DNA from: Gamarada debralockiae
Lineage: Eukaryota > Ascomycota > Leotiomycetes > Helotiales > Hyphodiscaceae
Direction: 5' to 3'
DNA: 26,613 bases
NCBI GenBank assembly: GCA_002803225.1
Contig: NXFV01001695.1
Location: forward strand, 1-26,613
Shown: piece after piece, positions 9,509 through 17,849 of the stretch
How positions within the stretch are numbered: position 1 is the first letter of the stretch
How the letters are laid out: every line of letters starts with the position of its first letter
Translations under genes and position numbers: made by a program
The notes under the pieces: generated by a model
Seen by the model: only the letters and a program-made list of their open reading frames with translations
Database searches by the model: none
What the model was told of the DNA's origin: nothing

Positions 9509-10091
9509 AAGGAATAAGGGCCGAATTATACGACCTGGTTGAAAGATTTAAAAGCCTCGCAAGAAAGATGTGTTGCCTTCTTTTCTTTGGCCGGATGGCT
9601 TTCATTCACTATTTCTGATGCGTTCTTCGATCCAACCTGGCTGAAAGATGATGGACCTCGCGAGAGGTATCTCTCCTCTTTCCTGCTTCTCCTCTGTAAC
9701 TAGAAATGGGGGCTAAACAGAATCTCGGAGGGTTTAATTGGACTTTATGAGAGGCAGAGGCCACTACTATGTATGTACTCTCACAGAGGCAAGAAGGAGG
9801 TTCGTTGAGCTGGGATTACATGACTCACGCTCGTCATGGGGCCTTCGAGAATTCTTTAATTCGAACGTTCAATTACTACAACGCAAGACATTAAATTTCC
9901 CAAAGATGTAATTACTAAGCGTTTAATTGCTACGGCCTAAACGGATTCACACCTCCCGCTGCCCGTAAAGCAAAAGAAACAAATAAAGAAGAGAACAAGA
10001 TGCCCTTTGCAGGGTTCTACTCCGCAATCACACTTATGAATCCTGCCTGCTAATCATCCATCCATCATCAGTCATACAAAATCAACATGCC
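9509..10091. other. Spacer between convergent genes, with palindromic repeat copy B
   Basis: This is the 3' side of both neighbours. At 9866-9930 it carries a diverged relative of the 56-bp element, beginning CGTTCAATTACTAC and followed by the direct repeat CGTTTAATTGCTAC at 9920. Nothing coding was found. Confidence 0.5.
9866..9932. repeat. Palindromic repeat family, diverged copy B
   Basis: It starts CGTTCAATTACTACAACGC. The interior aligns with copy A (CAAGACATTAAATTTCCCA against CAATACTTAACTTCGCATA, then AGATGT in both). The right end is disrupted and runs into a second CGTTTAATTGCTAC. It is degraded compared with copies A and C. Confidence 0.5.
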
Positions 10092-10826
10092 TCATTCTCT
10101 TTGTAATCCCTCTTGAGGCTGTACGCCAGCTTCGAATCTCACCGGGCGAACGTCCCAAAAGCCCGGCGATGCTTTGAAAATAACCAGCGACAAGACATCC
10201 CGACCTATACTCTCCTCATCCCCTTCATCGATAACCTCCTCGTCGTCTCCGTATCCATACACGTATCCATCGTCATCGTCGGAGTTACTGGCCAGAAGGT
10301 CATGGAATTCTTTTGCGCTCATGGGCGGAGGGTCGAATGTCGCATGGTATCTTGAAATCGGCTCGCTTTCTGCTGCGTTTGTGCTGGGATTGGGAGGCTT
10401 TGTGTGGTGGGTTTCGATTCCTTCAGGCTCTTCGGCCTTCGCATGGCACGCCGTCTCGATAACGGCCTGCTGGGGTGTTGCTTGGAATTCCTTCTTGCTT
10501 GTCTGGCCGCCTTGCTTGGCTCCACAAATTGTGCTCTCGTCGATCGATGATACTCGCCGCGGCTGTGGGCCTTTGATTCTCTTGATGCAGCGTCCAACTG
10601 GGCCAGCTTTGCCATATTCGGTAAAGTTGATGCTGTCGACGTTCCGATCATCTTCCTCCTTAGCTTCACGCTTTCGCTTTGCCATTGACTTCGGAGCTGG
10701 GGACGCTGTCTTGGTGCACACAACTGGTTTGGCCAGGGTGGTGGAAGCTGATTTGGTGCGATTGTGGCGGACAGAAGATGGAGTTGAGGAGTTAGTAGAA
10801 GAGAGGCTGCGGCGATGTATGGCCAT
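10092..10826 (-). CDS. Hypothetical disordered nuclear-type protein
   Basis: Intronless. The open frame extends to 10853, but the Met at 10826 (context AAGCCATGGCC) is the better start, giving 244 residues. The N-terminal region is Ser/Thr/Arg-rich and basic. KSMAKRKREAKEEDD is a plausible nuclear localisation signal. A conserved-looking block IKGPQPRRVSS follows. The second half has an acidic stretch (NSDDDDGYVYGYGDDEE) and a C-terminal hydrophobic-plus-aromatic end (FKASPGFWDVRPVRFEAGV) that looks like the ordered part. No enzymatic motif was recognised. A nuclear location is inferred only from the basic cluster. The antisense strand is also open (10174-10950) and is treated as a shadow. 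Confidence 0.6.
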   Translation of the reverse strand: MAIHRRSLSSTNSSTPSSVRHNRTKSASTTLAKPVVCTKTASPAPKSMAKRKREAKEEDDRNVDSINFTEYGKAGPVGRCIKRIKGPQPRRVSSIDESTICGAKQGGQTSKKEFQATPQQAVIETACHAKAEEPEGIETHHTKPPNPSTNAAESEPISRYHATFDPPPMSAKEFHDLLASNSDDDDGYVYGYGDDEEVIDEGDEESIGRDVLSLVIFKASPGFWDVRPVRFEAGVQPQEGLQRE

Positions 10827-10853
10827 GGCTTGGCAAACGAACTTGATCTTCAA

Positions 10854-11373
10854 TTTAATTGTTGCGAAAGTAAGGTTACTCGATGTTTTGCGAGAGCTTT
10901 GGAGGTTTGTGTTGAGTAGAGGTCTTCACTGGTTGATGCAACTAGATTAGATTAGATTGGCTCCCGAGCTTCTGTCGTCATCCCGGTAGATTACATTAAG
11001 CCCAAGCTTGAAACGCAAACGCAAACGCAACGTCGCTCGTAGGTGAAAGCGCAATTTATCACGAAATTGTTCTGCATTCATCGTTCAATATTCTATACTG
11101 AGATCCTCGATTATTCGACCTCCCGGCCAATTTGCACCATGAATGAATTGGGCTCTTCGCATCTGCCATGCTTTCGAGTAAGCGAAGAGATAATGGTGGA
11201 AGAACAGAATGCTCTTCCACAGAATCCTCCAACCGCCCTCTTTTAATCTAGCCCTTAAATATGTTGAGAAATAGTGCTCTTTGCAGAGCAGGGCCAGCGC
11301 CCATCACCCCCATTCAGATTCCCATAAAATAATACATAAATTTTCCGCAAATCGCCCGAAAATCGCCCGGAAA
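10854..11373. other. Short spacer, nothing recognised
   Basis: It contains the short repeats ACGCAAACGCAAACGCAACG near 11011 and the upstream sequence of the minus-strand gene at 10092-10826. No RNA gene or repeat family member was seen. Confidence 0.45.
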
Positions 11374-12759
11374 TCAATAACCCGATCTCTTCGCCATCCT
11401 CGCTCTCTTCATTGTAACCTCACGCTCTTCACCCCCAAATATCTCCATGCCAGTAGGGTTGTTCCGCTGCAGCCTCCCGCGCCTCAACTTATCTAGCTCC
11501 TCTGTTGTCATATCCGCCTCGCGCTTCTTTGGTTTATTGACAAGTGGCTTCAAAGTAATCGAGGAAGGGATAGCGAGCTGTGGCATAGCGTGGTTTCGTA
11601 GCGGTGGAACATCCTCTGGAAGTTCTTCGTCGAAACCACCATCATCGCCGTTATCATCATTAGAGTCGTCATTCTTGTCTTGATGTTTCTTGATGCCTTT
11701 GCGTCGTCCGCACCCAAACGATCCTAACAACGATACTTCTTCGGGGCTTGGCGGTGCAAACTCTGACGCTAACTTAGCCCATCCCGCATTTCTTATCTTT
11801 GCGAGTCTCGGATCCCTCTGGTTCTTCGCGTCCCTGTCCATCCCAAGGCAGTACACAAGATCTACTGCAGTCACGATACATTGAACGGCCCACTCAAATG
11901 CTGCGGCATCCGCATCTGTGGCTTGCATCGCAATCCTCGGCCAGTTGATAGACTCTCCAAGTGGCTGAAAGAATCGCTCCATTGCAACAGCATCGCCTAC
12001 TGCCATCTGCCTCCACTTCGTAGCTCGTTTCTCTTTTTCGGCTTCTGTATTCTTTTCAGAATTCCACGGCTCTTTTGGGTAGTCATCGTTGGTCTGCCAT
12101 CTCGGAAGAATGAAATCTTGCAGTCCCTTGCTGAGTATTCTGAGGTGGAAGTTTCGTTTATCTTTATCGAGAACAGACTTCCAATCAGCCTCCTTGAACA
12201 CTTCGTTGACGATATCTTCTGCGAGGTACGGCTTTAGTGCATCCGGGCTACAGTTATGTGTGCAGAAGTAGACAACTTTTGCGATCTTCTGCCCAGCCTT
12301 GTGAACGAGCTTTCGCATTCCAGCAAGATCTCCCTGGGGATCCCATTTGCGCCAAGTTCTTTTATCAAAATCCCAGATCTGCGGCGCTCCATCACTGCAA
12401 TCTTTCCAAATCGATAGATCGCGGAGGGTTATTGGCGGTGGTAGGAACAGGCGACTAGGTAAGTATGGGCGCTGATTGTCTTGATCACTTTTTGGCAATG
12501 AGTATGAGATAGCCGTTATCTGACTCTTCAAGTCTGATTTGGTTTCTTCCTGCTTGACAAGACTTGTTAGCGGCGTTGTCGATAGCGTTGTCGCTTTTGC
12601 TCTTAGCTTTGTTATCACTGAACTGACGTTTTTAAGATCAAGCTGGCTTTTTCCAAGCCTCTTGCGCGCTTGACTGCTGTTTGGAAGATGACTACACGCC
12701 TCTTGATCTATTGTGACGATTGCTTGAAGTTCTGTTTGCTTTTCGAGGAGGTAATCCAT
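11374..12759 (-). CDS. Hypothetical protein, 461 residues, divergent partner
   Basis: The frame is open up to 13023, but the first 88 codons are largely the 14-bp minisatellite read as SSIFPPPSSLLHLP, so I take the Met at 12759 (MDYLLEKQTEL). No intron is needed. The N-terminal third is helical (coiled-coil-like) and Ser/Thr-rich. A central region with LSIWKDCSDGAPQIWDFD and KAGQKIAKVVYFCTHNCS looks folded. The next block is Trp-rich and conserved-looking (VGDAVAMERFFQPLGESINW), followed by CIVTAVDLVYCLGMD. The C-terminus has an Asp/Asn-rich acidic linker and a basic end (MKRARMAKRSGY). No family was recognised. It is head-to-head with the gene at 13132. Confidence 0.65.
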   Translation of the reverse strand: MDYLLEKQTELQAIVTIDQEACSHLPNSSQARKRLGKSQLDLKNVSSVITKLRAKATTLSTTPLTSLVKQEETKSDLKSQITAISYSLPKSDQDNQRPYLPSRLFLPPPITLRDLSIWKDCSDGAPQIWDFDKRTWRKWDPQGDLAGMRKLVHKAGQKIAKVVYFCTHNCSPDALKPYLAEDIVNEVFKEADWKSVLDKDKRNFHLRILSKGLQDFILPRWQTNDDYPKEPWNSEKNTEAEKEKRATKWRQMAVGDAVAMERFFQPLGESINWPRIAMQATDADAAAFEWAVQCIVTAVDLVYCLGMDRDAKNQRDPRLAKIRNAGWAKLASEFAPPSPEEVSLLGSFGCGRRKGIKKHQDKNDDSNDDNGDDGGFDEELPEDVPPLRNHAMPQLAIPSSITLKPLVNKPKKREADMTTEELDKLRRGRLQRNNPTGMEIFGGEEREVTMKRARMAKRSGY

Positions 12760-13131
12760 ACTGGTAGGTGATTCGAGAACGTCGATGAGGGAAAGGCATT
12801 CGAAAGTAAGGGGCCGTGAGGATGTGTAGTTCGAGGAGCAAGGCGCGAAGTTGGGAGATGGAGGAGGGAAGATGGAGGAGGGAAGATGGAGGAGGGAAGA
12901 TGGAGGAGGGAAGATGGAGGAGGGGATAGAGTGTTTAGTTGCGACATAATAGATCGAAATAAGAGATACTTCTGTAGCAATTGAATATATCACGTGACTT
13001 CGCCTGGTTGATTCGCTCATCAAGTGAATAGATATTCAATTGGCAGCTTAATTTCCCTTTTGATAAGATTAAACAAAGCGAATGAGATATATTCTCACTA
13101 GAAACCCTACCTCGCTTACATTTCACCCACA
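12760..13131. promoter_or_regulatory. Shared divergent promoter with minisatellite and E-box
   Basis: 372 bp separate the two proposed start codons. It holds five 14-bp minisatellite units (12857-12926) and the palindrome TCACGTGA (12990-12997), a bHLH/E-box type site. The minisatellite reads as a CT-rich tract on the minus-strand gene's sense strand, like the pyrimidine-rich leaders common in fungal promoters. Coregulation of the two genes is inference. Confidence 0.5.
12857..12926. repeat. 14-bp minisatellite, five copies
   Basis: The unit GATGGAGGAGGGAA is repeated at 12857, 12871, 12885 and 12899 without change. A fifth copy at 12913 ends GGGGA. The 14-bp period is not a multiple of three, so it would shift frame with each copy. 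This argues against its being coding. Confidence 0.9.
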
Positions 13132-14503
13132 ATGCTACGCGAAATCAGATCATTGCTCGGAATGAGCACAGTGAGCACAGAAGCTTCCAACACTCCCTCC
13201 ACAAGCAGTGAAGACTCGTCTCCATCAAGGCTACAAACAAGACAAGATACTAAAGAGAGGACTAAGAGGAGAAAAGTAACCCCAGCAGCCTCCATCGAAG
13301 AAACTCCGCCTCCCTTTCGAGCAGAAACCTCCGCTCCCCTCGAACGAGAAAGTCCTCCGCCCTTCCAACAAGACTCTCCCCCTCCCCTCGAACTAGCAAT
13401 GGCACAGCCAGCGGCAAAATTATTATACTTCACCAATGACGCAGATATCACCAAGACCTACCTCTACTTCCAGGCCTACGTTGCTGATGCTGGCAAAGGA
13501 ACGCCTGATTACATGAAAGAGCCGCAATTTCCATTTCGTCTGTCTGAAGGTGCAGTACGTTTTTTGTATCGCTTTTGCCCCTCGATCTAATAAATATGCA
13601 GAGTGAGAGCGCACCACTCCCAGTCTGGACCCAGGCACAAGTTCAACTCGACAAGAACAATGTGGAAGCAGATGTTCATGACACTGCTGAAGATTATCGA
13701 GGCCGGCTGCTGCTCGAGAAGGGCGAAAAATGGAGTCTACCACCAAGCTCCTCTAACCTCGTTATCTTGGGGACCTTTATCCATGGAGGGCTTGCCATGG
13801 AAGAAGTGATGGTTACTGCTGCATTGCCAGCCTATATCCGCAAGCACGCTGAAAAAGGCCTCGACCATAAGAAAGGAAAGGATTCGTTGGCCGGCATGTC
13901 TACTATAGTGGCCACCACATTCGTAAAGAAGCGTGTTTATCCATACATGGTGTAAGCTTATTCTCTCTAGATTAATTGGCAGTCTCTAACAAATATCACA
14001 GTTGGTTGTTCCTCGAGCATCGTGAAGATGCAGAATTCAAAGCTGCCCTGGCCTCGCAAAGCAAGTCGAAGCTTCGAGAATGGATCCGCGGTAAGACAAA
14101 CAAGCGAAGATACTTCTTTTGTCTCTCGCCATTTGCAAAAGGTATCGACTTCAATGCTATTTGGCATCCCGGAGATAGACCCAACGACATCGCCGAGGAC
14201 CGTAAGCAGTTGCAGGGTTGGTGCAAGATTGTAGTAGCATCAACTGCCGCTGATGTTTATGAGCATGTAATCCAAATGCAAGCCTCAGAATCAACACCAA
14301 AGGAGAATTGGAATACAGTCATGAACAACTTTCTTGGTCTGCGCAACAAGCCTGAATCAAAGAAAGTCAAGATTCAATGGGGAAAATGCCCGACACCTCC
14401 CAAATTCGACATCGCCTACCGAGCTACAGCAAACCGTGGCAATACTACTGTTGGCGAGGAAGAGGATAGTATCGATGTTTTCGAAGAGGATGTTGAGGAG
14501 TAA
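13132..14503 (+). CDS. Hypothetical protein, three exons, 424 residues
   Basis: Exons 13132..13554, 13602..13951 and 14002..14503. Introns of 47 and 50 nt have GTACGT and GTAAGC donors, and CTAAT and CTAAC branch sites; joins are in phase 0 and 2. The start ATG has context CACAATG. The N-terminal about 95 residues are low-complexity, with a basic KERTKRRK cluster and repeated PPPF blocks (ETPPPFRAE, ESPPPFQQD, DSPPPLE). The rest looks globular: LYFTNDADITKTYLYFQAYV, SNLVILGTFIHGGLAMEEV, REWIRGKTNKRRYFFCLSP, AIWHPGDRPNDIAED. The C-terminus is acidic (EEEDSIDVFEEDVEE). No known domain was recognised. A basic cluster plus acidic tail suggests, but does not prove, a nuclear or nucleic-acid-associated role. 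Confidence 0.75.
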
Positions 14504-14558
14504 AGAAGTGAAGGAGAGTTTAGTGGGATGCGGAATGATACTCGGGATAACGATCTGG

Positions 14559-14830
14559 CAGGGGAATCCGAGGAGGATTATTTTCTTTTACTCATTCATG
14601 CAGGTGGAAGTGATTCGTGGCAGGATGAATCCGCAGAGGATTAACTTTTCTTTCTTAGCATACGGCTTCGAGGCCCTAGGAAGATGGAACCCGTTGAGGG
14701 TTATTCACACTTCTTTCCTGTAATTAAAGCCGCCCACCGCAGGAAGGGATCCGCAAGGATCACACATGCATCTTTCAGGTCCCTGATTCGGTGTGGAAAT
14801 AGGATTCAATCACAATCCACTCATCTTTCA
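14559..14830 (+). repeat. Tandem hairpin array, about 60-bp period, four units plus a fifth
   Basis: Each unit is [G/T]GGCAGG-like, then a 5-bp stem-loop, then a CTTT(C)-containing pyrimidine stretch. Stems and loops: AATCC-GAGGA-GGATT (14565-14579), AATCC-GCAGA-GGATT (14628-14642), AACCC-GTTGA-GGGTT (14688-14702), GATCC-GCAA-GGATC (14748-14761), and a reversed GGATT-CAATCAC-AATCC (14802-14818). Two stem positions differ between units with both partners changed. It starts about 55 bp after the stop codon at 14503, so it may be in that gene's 3' UTR. Confidence 0.7.
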
Positions 14831-14848
14831 GCTTTTCATATTGGTGCC

Positions 14849-14904
14849 CGTTTAATTGCTATATCTTTGCTCGGTGCAAGGTTTAACGATGTGATATTTG
14901 AACG
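14849..14904. repeat. 56-bp palindromic repeat, copy C
   Basis: It begins CGTTTAATTGCTATATC and ends GATGTGATATTTGAACG. It has the same 56-bp length as copy A and shares the GATGTG...TTGAACG right end with it. Confidence 0.6.
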
Positions 14905-15541
14905 GACAAAGTTGGCGATGATCGTGGTGCCTCGAAAATTAGGACAACATCTGAGTTCTTCTCTCGAAGCTAGGACCTCATACACTTGAACTCCGTTCCA
15001 GTCGTGAGACCTGTGATATGGTAGCAACACCTGGTTACGAATAAGCTCCCTGATTTCCGAAAAATCGAGCTCTGTCAAGCTTTCCAATGTTGGCTTCAGG
15101 AAGCGAAGACAGCAAATGCGGCTGATATGACGTCAACCAACCAAAATTGCTTCCTGTTAGTAGTTATGGCCAATAATAACACCCTCTGTTTTTTGTTCTT
15201 TTGCGGACGGCAGATTGCATATGAGTCGTTTGCGTCTAATATTCAGCAACTCTTGCTTATGGTATCTACGATATATTGTCCAGTGATAGCTGCGAAGTTC
15301 TTCTCACCTGGATTTGGTGTGTCGCAATGTAACTGGTGGACCCGAGTTATCGGGTGCCGCTAAAAAATAAGCGAGAGACTAGGCGAGATTTTCGCGGGTG
15401 CGCCCGTACCTAAGTACCCTTCGTTCATCCCTCCTCTCCAGTCCCTCCTTTCCTCACACTAAACTTTCTCAATTCCAACCAACACAAGAATTTGTGTTCA
15501 ATTTATACCCCTGCAAGGGTTTTCAAGGCAATTTTCTACCC

Positions 15542-15562
15542 TTTCCAGGCTCAGCCTGGAAA
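15542..15562. repeat. Perfect palindrome of the TTCC...GGAA family
   Basis: The 10-bp arms TTTCCAGGCT and AGCCTGGAAA flank a single central C. It is the most symmetrical member of a family found also at 15770, 15852, 16551, 17810 and 20921. Confidence 0.8.
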
Positions 15563-15605
15563 ATAATCAAGAAATACCCACTACGCACAGGAATCGACCC
15601 AGGAT

Positions 15606-15695
15606 TTCTACCCCAAACACGAAAATCGGCACAAGTTTTCTACCCCAAACACGAAAATCGGCACAAGGTTACCCCAAACACGAAGATAGGCACAA
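15606..15695. repeat. 32-bp tandem repeat, about three copies
   Basis: Units share TACCCCAAACACGAAAATCG followed by GCACAAG. Copies start at 15606 and 15638, with a third near 15667 that lacks the TTC triplet and has two substitutions (GAAGATAGG). Confidence 0.85.
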
Positions 15696-15769
15696 GGTTT
15701 CTTCTCTCTGCAAGGAATTCGGGTATGAATTTCTATTTCTGCAGGAAAATTTGCACTTGACTTACATTT

Positions 15770-15872
15770 TTCCAAGCTCAGCTCGGGAACCCAAGAGACA
15801 ACCTTCTTTACCCGACCTTTGAAGCGACTCTCGATAGTTCTTTTCTTCCTATTCCAAGCTCAGCTCGGGAAC
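15770..15872. repeat. Two copies of TTCCAAGCTCAGCTCGGGAA, 81-82 bp apart
   Basis: Copies at 15770-15789 and about 15852-15871 are identical over 20 bases. They continue as AC-CAAGAGACAACC and CGTAAGAGATTACC. The second is followed directly by GTAAGA, a possible splice donor at 15873 for an intron ending at 15988. Confidence 0.75.
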
Positions 15873-15930
15873 GTAAGAGATTACCTTATCGAACTCGACT
15901 CTATTCGGCCTCAGAACCTCCCTGTGTGTA

Positions 15931-15949
15931 GCGTCTACCTAGTAGACGC
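15931..15949. repeat. Perfect short hairpin upstream of the basic-protein gene
   Basis: GCGTCTAC and GTAGACGC form an 8-bp perfect stem around CTA. It lies 40 bp before the acceptor at 15988, probably within an intron or 5' UTR. Confidence 0.7.
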
Positions 15950-17632
15950 AACTCACAATTCCTCTCCAACATGTATTGAACCTTGCAGGCCCACGTGGCC
16001 ATGATCACGATATTGATCTCGCTCTCGCTCATTTACTTTCACAAATTTTGGACGACAAACTTGCTTCTGTTTATAATTCATTCATCACCGACGACGTTTT
16101 GCGAATCAATCCCGATGAAGAGGAGGTCCTTCACTTGTACCAAGTTCCATCTGGGATCCTCTCAGCACCTACGATACTCCTGTTAAACTGCCCTCCTATC
16201 AACGGAATGTCATACGCCAAGATTCTGGAGACCAGGTGTCTCTCTATCGAAGTACTAAAAGCTCTCATCCCCGACATCGAAGATCCAACCAAGCATCTTG
16301 TCCTTGATGTATTTACTCGTCAGGTCAGTTATCGAGACCTACGAGGCGGACGAGTACGCGGCATTCAGTATGCGTTTGATCCAGTGCGACCTGCCTACTC
16401 AAGGTTTGTCGCGCGGGTCCTTGATATTGCTCAGGGCGGAAATGTCATCAGCTGGGGACGCCATAGCAGAGAATGGATGCACAAGGCTTACTACTTGGGG
16501 CGAAAAGATCAAGATCAAGTTATGATTGCAGGACGACAGGTCGATTCACCTTTCCCAAGCTTAGCTCGGAATGCATTGGGCTAACAACTCCCAGGTGGCT
16601 GTGACATATGTTAATCACCCCGAATATCTACAACGTTGGTGCGATCCGGTTCGTCTGCAAAAGAATTACACAAAGCTTCGAAGAGTTGCCTTGTCCGCCG
16701 GGTTCTCCCTTTGCGAGCCCGAGAAATTAGCGACATACCTTAAGAAGGCCGCCCGAAAGCACTTGGGCTTCCGACGTCACTCTAAAACCTTCGTTCGATC
16801 TGTCAAACGCCAGTTAACGGTGGACGAAATCTTATTCAGATCGAAGGTTCGCAAGACTGTGAGAGAGGAATACAAAATGGTATACGGCAAGGCGGAGCGA
16901 GGCCAGGATTCAGCAAAGAAGTTCCGACAATCGACGCAATATAAGGCTTTGAAGGAGTCGTATAAGAATTCCGAAGAGGCGGCAGTCATCAGGAGACTTG
17001 CGAAGAGGGAAGCCGCTAGGATGTGGAGGCAGTCGGAGAGAGGCTCGAAGCTTTTCAAAGCTACTCAGAATAGGTATCGAGCGTCGGAGAAAGGAAGGGC
17101 TGCTCAGCAAAGAAAATACGACAAGAAGAAACGCGACAGGAAAGCTGGGAAGAAGGTTGATGCGTATGACCCTGAAAAATTCAAAGCTTCTCAGGAAAAG
17201 TACCTGAACTCGACGAAGGGAAAGGAAAAGCGGGCGGAGTTGAAGGAGAAAAACAACGTAGCTCGAAAGAAGCAGAGGGTTTCTGAAGGAAAGAAGCCGA
17301 GGAGGCCAAAGCGTAGTACCGAAGAGATGGCCATAGCGAGAGCACAGGGAACTGAAAGAGAACTTTCCAACCAACTTCAAAGGGAGCAAAGGCTTGCTGA
17401 AGGAAAGAAGCCGAGGAAGCCGAAACGCAGCTCCGAAGACGTAGCCCAAGAGAGATTGGAGAAGCAGGAAAGGAAGGAGCGTAGAGAGGCGGAAAGAGCA
17501 CAGAAGATTGCTGAAGGATGGGAGCCGAAGAACTGGAGGAAGAGGAAAGCTGAATTGACCGAACAACGATTGCAGGAGCAGCAGGGATCGATTGGGTCGT
17601 TCTTCAAGAAGGAGGAGAAAGATAGCAAGTAA
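15946..17632 (+). CDS. Basic coiled-coil protein with C-terminal PCNA-binding (PIP) box; 5' exon unresolved
   Basis: The frame is open from 15946 without an ATG. A likely acceptor (CCTTGCAG) ends at 15988, so the first exon lies upstream and was not found; the first internal Met is at about 16207. Exon to 16539, intron 16540..16594 (weak GTCGAT donor, CTAAC branch), then exon 16595..17632, in phase 0. The N-terminal part looks globular (DIEDPTKHLVLDVFTRQ, GRVRGIQYAFDPVRP). The C-terminal part is extremely Lys/Arg/Glu-rich, with repeats KYLNSTKGK, RYRASEKGRA, and three EGKKPR[RK]PKRS-like units. The last 16 residues contain QGSIGSFFKK (17582-17611), matching the PIP consensus Q-x-x-[ILM]-x-x-[FY]-[FY] exactly. 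PIP boxes recruit proteins to PCNA at replication or repair sites (established); a chromatin role here is inference. The catalytic type is unknown. Confidence 0.7.
16540..16594 (+). other. Intron carrying a TTCC...GGAA palindrome
   Basis: Its removal joins two frames in phase 0. It contains TTTCCCAAGCTTAGCTCGG (from 16551), a member of the palindromic family, making up over a third of the 55-nt intron. The GTCGAT donor is non-consensus; the acceptor CTCCCAG and CTAAC branch are good. Confidence 0.6.
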
Positions 17633-17809
17633 GATGGTGGCAATAGGGCGAATGATTGTGGGACATATGGAAAATGGGAAAAGGTAGCTAGCCAAGCCAT
17701 GATAGCTCACAAGTCAACATACGAGTATCGCGAATGAATTCCTAATACTCGCGGTGCTAAATGCTCCCCCTAATTACTTCAAAACCGATATATTCTAGCT
17801 ATTAGAAGC

Positions 17810-17829
17810 TCCCAAGCTCAGCTCGGAAT
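17810..17829. repeat. TTCC...GGAA-family repeat downstream of the peptide gene
   Basis: CCCAAGCTCAGCTCGGAATG begins 40 bp beyond the stop codon of the minus-strand peptide gene. It matches the copies at 15770, 15852 and 16551 over its core. Confidence 0.7.
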
Positions 17830-17849
17830 GTCCTTTCTCTATTTCATAT

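Larger units (their letters stand above)
14504..15945. other. Repeat-rich spacer
   Basis: In order it holds a tandem array of small hairpins (14559-14830), palindromic repeat copy C (14849-14904), a TGACGTCA palindrome (15128-15135), a 32-bp tandem repeat (15606-15690), three TTCC...GGAA palindromes and an 8-bp perfect hairpin (15931-15949). The minus-strand frame 14836-15087 and plus frames at 15127 and 15398 show no recognisable motifs. Confidence 0.55.

Noticed and set aside
10174..10950. 258-codon open frame on the plus strand
   Set aside because: It is antisense to the minus-strand hypothetical gene. The minus strand has the better start context and the typical NLS/acidic organisation.
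12760..13023. N-terminal 88-codon extension of the 461-residue protein
   Set aside because: It is made mostly of a 14-bp minisatellite whose period is not a multiple of three; the Met at 12759 is a natural start.
14334..14723. Open frame reading the hairpin array as NP[RQL]R[IV] peptide repeats
   Set aside because: It begins inside a coding exon in the wrong frame, and the repeat register breaks at the fourth unit. Covarying stems favour a structural explanation.
15606..15695. Regularly spaced repeat that could suggest a CRISPR-like array
   Set aside because: Only about three head-to-tail 32-bp units without spacers, in a eukaryotic genome. It is an ordinary tandem repeat.
16910..17710. 266-codon open frame on the minus strand
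   Set aside because: It is the antisense shadow of the Lys/Arg/Glu-rich coding region, giving an artificial Leu/Phe/Ser-rich product.
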